Shown: positions 27,265-35,575 of the stretch, piece after piece
Numbering within the stretch: the stretch's first letter is position 1
Layout: each line of letters opens with the position of its first letter
From: Sideroxyarcus sp045866275
GTDB lineage: Bacteria; Pseudomonadota; Gammaproteobacteria; Burkholderiales; Gallionellaceae
Direction of reading: 5' to 3'
Length of the DNA: 64,000 bases
NCBI GenBank assembly: GCA_045866275.1
Contig: BAAFRX010000001.1
Coordinates: forward strand, 1 to 64,000
Translations under genes and position numbers: made by a program
Notes under the pieces: model-generated
Databases searched by the model: none
What the model was told of the DNA's origin: nothing
The model's input: the letters and a program-made list of their open reading frames with translations, nothing else

Positions 27265-29982
27265 ATGATTTCCAGATTGTTAAAGTCCGTATTCGGCAGC
27301 CGCAACGACCGTCTGCTCAAACAATATCGGCAGACTGTTACCCGCATCAACACGCTTGAGCCCGCAATTGCCGCGCTTTCCGATGAGGCTTTGCAGGCCA
27401 AGACGGCGGAATTCAGGGCGCGCCTGCAGCAGGGCGAGTCGCTCAAGGATTTGTTGCCGGAAGCCTTCGCGGTGGTGCGTGAAGGTAGCCGCCGCGTGCT
27501 GCAGATGCGGCATTTCGATGTGCAACTAATCGGCGGCATGGTGCTGCACTATGGCAAGATCGCCGAAATGCGCACCGGCGAAGGCAAGACCCTGATGGCG
27601 ACACTGCCCGCCTATCTGAACGCGCTGTCGGGCAAGGGCGTGCACGTGGTGACGGTGAACGACTATCTGGCGGCACGGGATGCCGAATGGATGGGGCGCC
27701 TGTATCGGTTCCTCGGCCTCTCGGTCGGCGTCATCCTGACCAACATGCCGCAGGCTGAAAAACAGGCCGCCTATGCCGCCGACATCACTTACGGCACCAA
27801 CAATGAATTCGGTTTCGACTATCTGCGCGACAACATGGCCGCCAGCGCGGAAGAACGTTTCCAGCGGACCCTGAATTTTGCCATCGTGGACGAAGTGGAC
27901 TCGATCCTGATCGATGAAGCGCGCACGCCATTGATCATTTCCGGCCAGGCCGAAGACAATGTCGATATCTATGTGCGGATCGATGTGCTGGCGCCGCAGC
28001 TCAGCCGGCAGGCGACCGAGGAGGCTCCCGGCGACTACAGCGTGGATGAAAAGAACCACCAGATCCTGTTGAGCGAAGCCGGCCACGAACATGCCGAACA
28101 GTTGCTGGCACAGGCGGGATTGTTGCCTGCGGGCGGCAGCCTGTACGACCCGGCGAACATCACCCTGATCCACCACCTGTATGCCGCCCTGCGCGCGCAC
28201 AACCTGTTCCACCGCGACCAGCATTACGTGGTGCAGAACGGCGAGGTGGTCATCGTGGATGAATTCACCGGGCGCCTGATGGCGGGGCGGCGCTGGTCGG
28301 ACGGGTTGCACCAGGCGGTCGAGGCGAAGGAGGGCGTCACCATCCAGAAGGAGAACCAGACCCTGGCCTCGATCACGTTCCAGAACTATTTCCGCATGTA
28401 CGAAAAGTTGTCGGGCATGACCGGCACGGCCGATACCGAAGCCTACGAATTCCAGTCCATCTACGGTCTGGAGACGGTGATCGTGCCGCCGAACCGGCCC
28501 ACGATCCGCGCCGACCTGATGGACAAGGTGTATCTCTCGGCACGGGAAAAATACACGGCGGTGATCGTCGACATCCGCGATTGCCACGAACGCGGCCAGC
28601 CCGTGCTGGTCGGGACGACCTCGATCGAGACTTCCGAGCTGCTCTCCGCGATGCTGGACAAGGCCCAATTGCCGCATCAGGTGCTGAACGCGAAGCAGCA
28701 TGCGCGCGAGGCCGAGATCGTGGCGCAGGCAGGCCGTCCCGGCATGATCACCATCGCCACCAACATGGCGGGACGCGGCACCGACATCGTGCTGGGCGGC
28801 AACGTGGAGAAGTCGATCGAGCTGGTGCGCATGGACGAAAGTCTGGATGCGGCGGCCCGCGAGCAGCGCATTGCCGCATTGCGCGCCGAATGGCAGCCGG
28901 TGCACCAGCAGGTCATCGCCAGCGGCGGCCTGCACATCATCGGTACCGAGCGCCACGAATCGCGCCGCGTGGACAACCAGTTGCGCGGCCGTTCCGGACG
29001 CCAGGGCGATCCCGGTTCCAGCCGTTTCTACCTGTCGCTGGAAGACCCCCTGTTGCGCATCTTCGCTTCGGATCGCGTGGCGGCGATCATGAACCGCTTC
29101 AAGTTGCCGGAGGGGGAAGCGATCGAGCACAGCTGGGTCACGCGCGCGATCGAGAACGCGCAACGCAAGGTCGAGGCGCGCAACTTCGACATGCGCAAAC
29201 AGATCCTCGAATACGACGATGTCGCCAACGACCAGCGCAAAGTCATCTACCAGCAGCGCGCCGAGCTGCTCGAAAGCAAGGACATCAGCGACACCATCAG
29301 CGCGATGCGCGACAGCGTGCTGCTCGACCTGGTGAACCAGCATTTCCCGCCGGACAGCATGGAGGAACAGTGGGATGTGGCGGGGCTGGAGAAGGCGCTT
29401 GTGGCCGAGTTCCAGTTGCAGTTGCCGGTAGCGCAATGGCTGGAGCAGGACAAGCAACTCGATCCGACCGGACTGTTCCGGCGCATCGCCGATAGCGCCG
29501 GGCAGCAGTATCAGGAAAAAGTGGCACAGGTGAGCCCCGAGCTGATGCACGGTTACGAGCGGATCGTCATGCTGCAAAGTCTGGACCAGCACTGGCGCGA
29601 GCACCTGGCGGCGCTCGATCATTTGCGCCAGGGCATCCACTTGCGCGGCTATGCGCAAAAGAATCCGAAGCAGGAATACAAGCGCGAGGCGTTCGAATTG
29701 TTCGCCGCCATGCTGGACGCGATCAAGCGCGATGTGGTGCAGACCCTGCTCAATGTGCAGATTCGCAGCGAGCAGGCGGTACAGGAAGCGGAGGTCTCCC
29801 ACGCCCCCGAAAATGTGCAGTATCATCACGCCGATTACGACGAGGCGCTGGGACAGAACGAACCTGCCGCAGCCGAACACGGCAAGCCTTTTGTGCGCAC
29901 CGGGGAGAAAGTCGGGCGCAATGATCCGTGTCCGTGCGGATCGGGCAAGAAATACAAGCAATGCCACGGTAAATTGAACTGA
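27265..29982 (+). CDS. secA: Preprotein translocase ATPase SecA
   Basis: 905 residues; motor of Sec-dependent export. Starts MISRLLKSVFGSRNDRLLKQY. Walker A MRTGEGKT at 102-109, Walker B region IVDEVDSILIDEARTPLIISG, NMAGRGTDI and the QLRGRSGRQGDPGSSRFYLSLED motif. The C-terminal zinc motif is complete (Cys889, Cys891, Cys900, His901: CPCGSGKKYKQCHG), binding SecB and lipids. The ribosome binding site is weak, and there is no secM-like leader, only a terminator upstream. Confidence 0.97.
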   Translation: MISRLLKSVFGSRNDRLLKQYRQTVTRINTLEPAIAALSDEALQAKTAEFRARLQQGESLKDLLPEAFAVVREGSRRVLQMRHFDVQLIGGMVLHYGKIAEMRTGEGKTLMATLPAYLNALSGKGVHVVTVNDYLAARDAEWMGRLYRFLGLSVGVILTNMPQAEKQAAYAADITYGTNNEFGFDYLRDNMAASAEERFQRTLNFAIVDEVDSILIDEARTPLIISGQAEDNVDIYVRIDVLAPQLSRQATEEAPGDYSVDEKNHQILLSEAGHEHAEQLLAQAGLLPAGGSLYDPANITLIHHLYAALRAHNLFHRDQHYVVQNGEVVIVDEFTGRLMAGRRWSDGLHQAVEAKEGVTIQKENQTLASITFQNYFRMYEKLSGMTGTADTEAYEFQSIYGLETVIVPPNRPTIRADLMDKVYLSAREKYTAVIVDIRDCHERGQPVLVGTTSIETSELLSAMLDKAQLPHQVLNAKQHAREAEIVAQAGRPGMITIATNMAGRGTDIVLGGNVEKSIELVRMDESLDAAAREQRIAALRAEWQPVHQQVIASGGLHIIGTERHESRRVDNQLRGRSGRQGDPGSSRFYLSLEDPLLRIFASDRVAAIMNRFKLPEGEAIEHSWVTRAIENAQRKVEARNFDMRKQILEYDDVANDQRKVIYQQRAELLESKDISDTISAMRDSVLLDLVNQHFPPDSMEEQWDVAGLEKALVAEFQLQLPVAQWLEQDKQLDPTGLFRRIADSAGQQYQEKVAQVSPELMHGYERIVMLQSLDQHWREHLAALDHLRQGIHLRGYAQKNPKQEYKREAFELFAAMLDAIKRDVVQTLLNVQIRSEQAVQEAEVSHAPENVQYHHADYDEALGQNEPAAAEHGKPFVRTGEKVGRNDPCPCGSGKKYKQCHGKLN

Positions 29983-30007
29983 TTCATCAACCTGACGGGA
30001 GAACGCA

Positions 30008-30505
30008 ATGCCGACCGATGATCTGATTTTGCAAACCCTGCACAACTCCACCCTGACCGAAGAGTTGCGCGATGCCGAAGTTGAAACGTTCGGCCAGTTG
30101 TTCGAGGTCAGCGAATACAAGGCGGGACAAAGTCTGCTGCGCCCGGGAGAAGAGCGGCTGAAGAATTCCCTCATCGTGCTCGCCGCCGGTGAAGTCGAGG
30201 CGACCGCAACGATAGGTGGCGAACAGGCAACCTTGCATCTGCTGCAGCCGGGCGACCTGGCCGGCATCATCACCTTCGTCGGCGGCAACGTGTCGCAGAT
30301 CAGCGCCACAGTGACGGCCAAGACTGATTGCAAGGTGCTGGTGCTGGATCGCTGCAAATTCGAATCGTTGCTGAACTCGCAGCCGGCCATCGTCTATTAC
30401 GTGATGCGCGGCATCGTGCGCCACGTGCACGGCATCGTGCGCCGCATGAATGCGCAATCGGTGGAAATGAGCAATTACATCTACAAGACCGGCGGACGTT
30501 TCTGA
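30008..30505 (+). CDS. Cyclic nucleotide-binding domain protein without DNA-binding domain
   Basis: 165 residues forming one cNMP-binding (CRP-like) beta-barrel: YKAGQSLLRPGEERLKNSLIVLAAGEVEATA, LHLLQPGDLAGIITFVGG, then a C-helix (YYVMRGIVRHVHGIVRRMN). No helix-turn-helix follows, so it is probably a regulatory or scaffold protein rather than a transcription factor. The canonical phosphate-binding RxE motif is not evident, so nucleotide binding is uncertain. GGGAG lies upstream; argJ starts 2 bp after its stop, so they are likely co-transcribed. Confidence 0.8.
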   Translation: MPTDDLILQTLHNSTLTEELRDAEVETFGQLFEVSEYKAGQSLLRPGEERLKNSLIVLAAGEVEATATIGGEQATLHLLQPGDLAGIITFVGGNVSQISATVTAKTDCKVLVLDRCKFESLLNSQPAIVYYVMRGIVRHVHGIVRRMNAQSVEMSNYIYKTGGRF

Positions 30506-30507
30506 AC

Positions 30508-31725
30508 ATGCCGGTCAATCTGTCGGCGCCCGTAGCGGCACAACTGTTGCCCGTTGCGGGCGTTTCTTTGGGAATCGCGCAGGCTGGCATCAAATACGCC
30601 GGGCGCAAGGATCTGCTGGTCATCAAGCTGGATGAGGGCGCCACGGTGGCGGGCGTGTTCACCACCAACCGTTTTTGCGCGGCACCGGTAACCCTGGCCA
30701 AGGAATTTCTCGCGGCGGGCAAAGGCATACGCGCGCTGGTGGTGAACACCGGCAACGCCAACGCCGGCACCGGAGAACAAGGTCTGGCCGCCGCGCGCGA
30801 CACCTGCACCGCGCTGGCGCGGCTGCTGGGTTGTGCGCCGGAACAGGTGCTGCCTTATTCCACCGGCGTCATCATGGAGCCGCTGCCGCTGGACAAGATC
30901 GTCGCCGGTTTGCCGCAAGCCATTGCCAACCTGAAAGCCGACAACTGGTTCGACGCCGCGCACGCCATCATGACCACCGACATCGTCGCCAAAGCGGTGT
31001 GCAAGCAGGTGCAGATCGGCGGCAAGACCGTCACCGTTACCGGCATTGCGAAAGGCTCCGGCATGATCCATCCCAACATGGCGACCATGCTGGGCTACAT
31101 CGCCACCGATGCCGCCATCGCGCAACCGCTGTTGCAGCAGATGGTGAGCGAAGCCGCAAACAAATCCTTCAACTGCATCACCGTGGATGGCGACACTTCC
31201 ACCAACGACGCGCTGATGCTCATCGCCACCGGCAGGAGCGGTGTGACGATCGATGCCGCCAACCGCACCGCGCTGCAGGCCGTCATCACCGAAGTCGCCA
31301 CCGTGCTGGCGCAAGCCATCGTGCGCGACGGCGAAGGCGCGACCAAGTTCATCACCATCAAGATCGAAGGCGGCAAGGACGAAGCCGAGTGCAAGAAGAT
31401 CGGCTACGCCATCGCCCATTCGCCGCTGGTCAAGACCGCGTTCTTTGCCTCCGATCCCAACCTCGGGCGCATCCTCGCCGCCATCGGCTATGCCGGCGTG
31501 GGCGATCTCGATGTCGAAAAACTCAAGCTGTATCTGGATGAGGTGCTGGTCGCCGAAAACGGCGGTCGCGCAAAGAGCTACCGCGAAGAAGACGGCCAGC
31601 GCGTGATGCAACAGGGCGACATCACGATACGGGTGGTGCTAGGTCGCGGCGCGGTGAACGCCACGCTGTGGACTTGTGATTTTTCTTACGACTACGTGAA
31701 GATCAACGCGAGTTACCGCAGCTAG
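30508..31725 (+). CDS. argJ: Bifunctional glutamate N-acetyltransferase/ornithine acetyltransferase ArgJ
   Basis: 405 residues; recycles the acetyl group in arginine synthesis. The autoproteolysis site is MATML (cleavage Ala192/Thr193), giving alpha and beta chains with Thr193 as nucleophile. NTGNANAGTGEQGL, GDTSTNDALML and FFASDPNLGRILAAIGYAG are family motifs. Start MPVNLSAPVAAQLLPV follows the cyclic-nucleotide gene immediately. A strong terminator lies 15 bp after the stop. Confidence 0.95.
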   Translation: MPVNLSAPVAAQLLPVAGVSLGIAQAGIKYAGRKDLLVIKLDEGATVAGVFTTNRFCAAPVTLAKEFLAAGKGIRALVVNTGNANAGTGEQGLAAARDTCTALARLLGCAPEQVLPYSTGVIMEPLPLDKIVAGLPQAIANLKADNWFDAAHAIMTTDIVAKAVCKQVQIGGKTVTVTGIAKGSGMIHPNMATMLGYIATDAAIAQPLLQQMVSEAANKSFNCITVDGDTSTNDALMLIATGRSGVTIDAANRTALQAVITEVATVLAQAIVRDGEGATKFITIKIEGGKDEAECKKIGYAIAHSPLVKTAFFASDPNLGRILAAIGYAGVGDLDVEKLKLYLDEVLVAENGGRAKSYREEDGQRVMQQGDITIRVVLGRGAVNATLWTCDFSYDYVKINASYRS

Positions 31726-31740
31726 TTTCCCACGCAATGA

Positions 31741-31766
31741 AAGCCCGCCGATTGGCGGGCTTTTTC
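31741..31766 (+). terminator. Rho-independent terminator after argJ
   Basis: AAGCCCGCC (31741-31749), loop GATT, GGCGGGCTT (31754-31762) and T-run. It separates argJ from the restriction-modification operon, whose first start codon is only 24 bp downstream. Confidence 0.92.
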
Positions 31767-31789
31767 CATCCCAGAGAGGCAATCCAGGC

Positions 31790-33268
31790 ATGTTCGAACA
31801 AACCTTCAAAAACATCGACGACGTCCTGCGCAAAGAAGCCGGCTGCGCCAGCGAACTCGACTACACCGAACAATCCTCCTGGCTGCTGTTCCTCAAATAC
31901 CTCGACGCACTCGAAGCGAGCCGCGCGATGGAAGCCGAGCTGGAAGGCCGCAAATACACCTACCTGCTCGACAAACCTTATCGCTGGGAAACCTGGGCTG
32001 CACCCAAAGGCAAAGACGGCAAGCTCGACCACAACGCCGCCATGACGGGCGACGACCTGCGCGACTTTGTGAATCAGCAACTGTTCCCCTACCTGCACCG
32101 CTTCAAGGAAAAAGCCGCAAACTCGAAAACGCTGGAATACAAGATCGGCGAAATCTTCGGCGAGATCAAAAACAGAATTCAAAGCGGCTACAACCTGCGC
32201 GACATCATCGACCACATCGACGAACTGCGCTTCGGCTCGCAAGTAGAAAAGCACGAACTCTCGCACCTGTACGAAGCCAAGATCAAAAACATGGGCAACG
32301 CCGGGCGCAACGGCGGCGAGTACTACACCCCGCGCCCGCTCATTCGCGCCATGGTGCAAGTGGTCAACCCCAAGATCGGCGAAACCATCTACGACGGCGC
32401 CTGCGGCAGCGCAGGCTTTTTATGCGAAGCGTTCGATTATCTGCGCGCCAAGTCGCACCTCACTACGCGCGACCTCAAGACCCTGCAAGAGACCACCTTC
32501 TACGGCATCGAAAAGAAGAGCCTCGCCTACGTCATCGCGATCATGAACATGATCCTGCACGGCATCGAAGCGCCCAACATCGCCCACGCCAACACGCTGG
32601 GCATGAACCTCAACGATGTGCAGGACAAGGACCGCTTCGACATCGTCCTCGCCAACCCGCCCTTCGGCGGCGGAGAACGCAAGGAAGTGCAGCAGAACTT
32701 CCCCATCAAGACCGGCGAAACCGCGTTCCTGTTCTTGCAGCACTTCATCAAGTTTTTGAAAGCGGGCGGACGCGGCGCGGTGGTCATCAAGAACACTTTC
32801 TTGAGCAACACCGACAACGCCTCGGTGAGCCTGCGCAAACACCTGCTCGAAAGCTGCAACCTGCACACCGTGCTCGATTGTCCCGGCGGAACGTTTCAAG
32901 GCGCGGGCGTGAAAACCGTCGTGCTGTTCTTCGAGAAGCCTGCCCTGAGCCGTGTCGAAGGGGGCGCGGCAACTAAAAAAATCTGGTACTACCAGCTCGA
33001 ACCCGGCCGCAACCTGGGCAAGACCAACCCGCTCAATGATGCCGACCTTGCCGAATTCATCGCGCTGCAAAAGACCTTCGCCGATTCGCCCAAAAGCTGG
33101 AGCGTGGATGCGGCGAGCATCGACCCCGCGACTTATGATTTGTCGGTGAAGAATCCCGATGGCGGCAAAGCGGTGGTGCATCGCAGCCCGCAGGACATCA
33201 TGGACGAGATCGCAACGCTGGATGCGGAGAGTGCGGAAGTGCTGGGCTCTATCAGGGCGCTGCTATGA
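31790..33268 (+). CDS. hsdM: Type I restriction-modification methyltransferase subunit HsdM
   Basis: 492 residues; N6-adenine methyltransferase of a type I system. N-terminal helical domain (MFEQTFKNIDDVLRKEAG..., residues 1-150), then the catalytic fold: GEYYTPRPLIRAMV, SAM motif I YDGACGSAGFL, and motif IV NPPF (VLANPPFGGG). It modifies host DNA with HsdS and provides the core for HsdR. Around residues 385-391 a short stretch (ALSRVEGG) encoded by a palindromic repeat is inserted in frame between FFEK and TKKIWYYQLE. Overlaps hsdS by 4 bp. Confidence 0.95.
   Translation: MFEQTFKNIDDVLRKEAGCASELDYTEQSSWLLFLKYLDALEASRAMEAELEGRKYTYLLDKPYRWETWAAPKGKDGKLDHNAAMTGDDLRDFVNQQLFPYLHRFKEKAANSKTLEYKIGEIFGEIKNRIQSGYNLRDIIDHIDELRFGSQVEKHELSHLYEAKIKNMGNAGRNGGEYYTPRPLIRAMVQVVNPKIGETIYDGACGSAGFLCEAFDYLRAKSHLTTRDLKTLQETTFYGIEKKSLAYVIAIMNMILHGIEAPNIAHANTLGMNLNDVQDKDRFDIVLANPPFGGGERKEVQQNFPIKTGETAFLFLQHFIKFLKAGGRGAVVIKNTFLSNTDNASVSLRKHLLESCNLHTVLDCPGGTFQGAGVKTVVLFFEKPALSRVEGGAATKKIWYYQLEPGRNLGKTNPLNDADLAEFIALQKTFADSPKSWSVDAASIDPATYDLSVKNPDGGKAVVHRSPQDIMDEIATLDAESAEVLGSIRALL
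32943..32962. repeat. Palindromic repeat inserted in frame within hsdM
   Basis: CCCTGAGCCGTGTCGAAGGG matches the pattern CCCTGAGC..GTCGAAGGG, a short palindromic repeat I know to be scattered in many proteobacterial genomes and often translated as LSRVEG/LSLSKG-type peptides when inside genes. Here it is read as ALSRVEG and keeps the frame open. Confidence 0.75.
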
Positions 33269-34422
33269 AGGCAGGGTGGCAGCGTAAACAAATTGGTGAC
33301 TTATGCGAAGTCATCGCAGGTCAGTCGCCGGAGGGCAAGTTCTACAACGCTGAAGGCAACGGAGTGCCCTTCTACCAAGGCAAGAAAGATTTTGGAGAGA
33401 AGTTCCTCGAAGCACCTATGACTTGGACGACTCAGACAACCAAGATAGCCCGAGAGGGCGACATCCTTATGTCCGTTCGCGCTCCTGTTGGGCCTGTAAA
33501 TTTCGCTACTGGTGAGGTATGCATTGGGCGAGGGTTGGCTGCGATACGTAGCGGGGCTGAACTGAATCGAGATTTTCTGTTTTACCAACTGTTACATTTG
33601 CAACCAGAAATTGCAGGTAGAGAGGGAGCTGTTTTTTCCTCAATCAATAAAGCGGAAATCGAAGCGTTGCCCCTTGCGTTCGCTTCGCTCACCGAACAGC
33701 AGCGCATCGTCGGCATTCTTGACGATGCGTTTGACGGCATCGCTGTTGCCCGCGCCAACGCCGAACAGAACCTGCAAAACACCCGCGCCCTGTTCGAAAG
33801 TCACCTGCAATCCATCTTCACCCAGCGCGGCGAAGGGTGGATAGAAAAGCGTATCGAGGAAATCGGGACAACGCAGACAGGCTCAACACCAAAGACATCG
33901 GATAAGAAGAATTTCGGCGACTTCATTCCGTTTATAAAACCGGCAGACTTCAATACTGATGGTTCATTGAACTATGAGAATGATGGGCTGAGTGAACAGG
34001 GTTTCGCGCAGGCTCGTAAAGTTGCGGAGGGTTCTGTACTAATGGTTTGCATTGGGGCAACGATAGGCAAGTGCGGCTGGTGCGACCGTGACATAACCAC
34101 GAATCAGCAAACTAATGCGCTGACTCCAACCGGGAGCGCATCGTATAAATTTATTTACTACCAAATGCTGACTGAGGATTTCCAGCGGCGCGTGATTCAT
34201 GGCTCGGGGCAAGCTACGTTGCCAATTATCAACAAGTCAAAGTGGAGTGCTCTTACGGTTTGGCTACCACCAACTTTGGATGAACAGGAACAGATTGTCG
34301 CCAAACTCGATGCCCTCCGCGAAGAAACCCAACGCCTCGAATCCCTCTACCAGCGCAAGCTCGCCGCCCTAGCCGAATTGAATAAGTCGCTGCTGCATCA
34401 GGCGTTCAGCGGGATGCTTTAA
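33265..34422 (+). CDS. hsdS: Type I restriction-modification specificity subunit HsdS
   Basis: 385 residues with two target-recognition domains (about 1-150 and 190-340), each followed by a conserved helical spacer (LTEQQRIVGILDDAFDGIAVARANAEQN and LDEQEQIVAKLDALREETQRLESLYQRK). The first TRD contains GVPFYQGKKDFGE, the second GSTPKTSDKKNFGDFIPFIKPAD. It sets the bipartite DNA sequence recognised by the M and R subunits. Base composition is visibly more AT-rich in the recognition domains than in hsdM, as usual for these. ATGA overlap with hsdM. Confidence 0.95.
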   Translation: MKAGWQRKQIGDLCEVIAGQSPEGKFYNAEGNGVPFYQGKKDFGEKFLEAPMTWTTQTTKIAREGDILMSVRAPVGPVNFATGEVCIGRGLAAIRSGAELNRDFLFYQLLHLQPEIAGREGAVFSSINKAEIEALPLAFASLTEQQRIVGILDDAFDGIAVARANAEQNLQNTRALFESHLQSIFTQRGEGWIEKRIEEIGTTQTGSTPKTSDKKNFGDFIPFIKPADFNTDGSLNYENDGLSEQGFAQARKVAEGSVLMVCIGATIGKCGWCDRDITTNQQTNALTPTGSASYKFIYYQMLTEDFQRRVIHGSGQATLPIINKSKWSALTVWLPPTLDEQEQIVAKLDALREETQRLESLYQRKLAALAELNKSLLHQAFSGML

Positions 34423-34473
34423 CGAACTGTTCCCCGTACAATTCTGCAATTCCTGCCTAGCCGGAGAGTCGCA

Positions 34474-34599
34474 ATGAACGCCCAGCGCATCGCCAACCAT
34501 CACCACACGACCTTTGAGGGGGCCCGTAAAGAACTTTGGCGTGTCGTGCAGAACCATTTTGCTGATGTCAGCAAAATGGTCTGGATTGGAGGTTGCTGA
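34474..34599 (+). pseudogene. Probable remnant of a dinD-like gene
   Basis: A 41-codon open frame with a good Shine-Dalgarno (GGAGAG) reads MNAQRIANHHHTTFEGARKE, then QNHFADVSKMVWIGGC. The first part resembles the N-terminus of DNA-damage-inducible protein D (HHxxFE...), the second a segment about 60 residues further on (DHFEEILDMVKIG in E. coli DinD, from memory). The simplest reading is a dinD-like gene with an internal deletion and a lost C-terminus. It overlaps the next gene by 1 bp (TGATG), so it may still act as a leader cistron. A functional small protein cannot be excluded. Confidence 0.5.
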
Positions 34600-35573
34600 T
34601 GGGCGAAATCAGCATCTACCAAACCGAGAGCGGCAGTGTCGAGGTCCGTCTTGAGAAGGACACGATTTGGCTGTCGCAAGAGCAAATGGCAGCTCTGTTT
34701 GATGTGCAAAAGGCGGCGGTTTCCAAACATCTGAAAAATATCTATTCCAGCGGTGAGCTGGAGCGACCGGCAACCGTTTCCAAAATAGAAACAGTTCAAC
34801 AGGAGGGGGCGCGCCGAGTATCCCGCCAGATTGAGCATTTCAATCTGGATGCGGTAATTTCTGTCGGGTATCGGGTGAACTCTGCGCGTGCCACGCGCTT
34901 CCGTCAGTGGGCGACCAAAGTGCTGCGCGAACATCTCACCCAAGGCTATACGCTGAACCGCCAGCGCTTCGAGGCCAATGCGCGCGAGCTGGAAGCGGCG
35001 CTGCAATTGGTGCGCAAGGCGGCGCAAAGCCCTGAGTTGCGCGGCGACGAGGGGCGCGGGCTGGTGGATGTGGTGACGCGCTATGCCCAGACTTTTTTGC
35101 TGTTACAACGCTACGACGAGGGCTTGCTGGCTGAACCTCAGACGGTTGCAGGTGGAAAACTGCACACGTTGGATGAGGCGCGTATTGCTTTGGCTGGGCT
35201 GAAGGCCGATCTGATCTCGCGTGGCGAGGCAACGGTACTTTTCGCGCAAGAACGTGGCGATGGTTTGGGTGCGTTGCTCGGCAATCTGGATCAATCGGTG
35301 TTTGGCGAGCCGGCTTATCCCAGCATTGAGGCGAAGGCCGCGCACTTGCTGTATTTCGTCATCAAGAATCATCCGTTCTCGGACGGTAACAAGCGTAGCG
35401 CCGCCTTCCTGTTCGTCGATTTTCTGAACCGCAATGGCCGCCTGCTGGATGAGGCGGGTAATCCGGTGATCAATGACATTGGCCTGGCCGCGCTGGCGTT
35501 GCTGGTGGCGGAATCCGACCCTGCGCAGAAAGAGACGATGATCCGTCTCATCATGAATATGCTGGCGGGTTGA
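34599..35573 (+). CDS. RhuM-domain protein fused to a Fic/Doc domain
   Basis: 324 residues. The N-terminal 110 residues are a RhuM-like domain with a helix-turn-helix (TIWLSQEQMAALFDVQKAAVSKHLKNIYSSGEL), then VGYRVNSARATRFRQWATKVLREHL. The C-terminal Fic domain has the complete catalytic motif HPFSDGNKR (residues 258-266), predicting transfer of AMP or another nucleotide group to a target protein. This is the known RhuM-Fic architecture, often found in restriction-modification loci; its target is unknown. It lies between hsdS and hsdR with 1-2 bp gaps or overlaps, so it belongs to the operon. Confidence 0.85.
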   Translation: MGEISIYQTESGSVEVRLEKDTIWLSQEQMAALFDVQKAAVSKHLKNIYSSGELERPATVSKIETVQQEGARRVSRQIEHFNLDAVISVGYRVNSARATRFRQWATKVLREHLTQGYTLNRQRFEANARELEAALQLVRKAAQSPELRGDEGRGLVDVVTRYAQTFLLLQRYDEGLLAEPQTVAGGKLHTLDEARIALAGLKADLISRGEATVLFAQERGDGLGALLGNLDQSVFGEPAYPSIEAKAAHLLYFVIKNHPFSDGNKRSAAFLFVDFLNRNGRLLDEAGNPVINDIGLAALALLVAESDPAQKETMIRLIMNMLAG

Positions 35574-35575
35574 GA

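Noticed and set aside
27526..30390. 954-codon open frame on the minus strand opposite secA
   Set aside because: High GC gives long antisense open frames. The plus strand encodes full-length SecA with all motifs; the antisense product is low-complexity and resembles no family.
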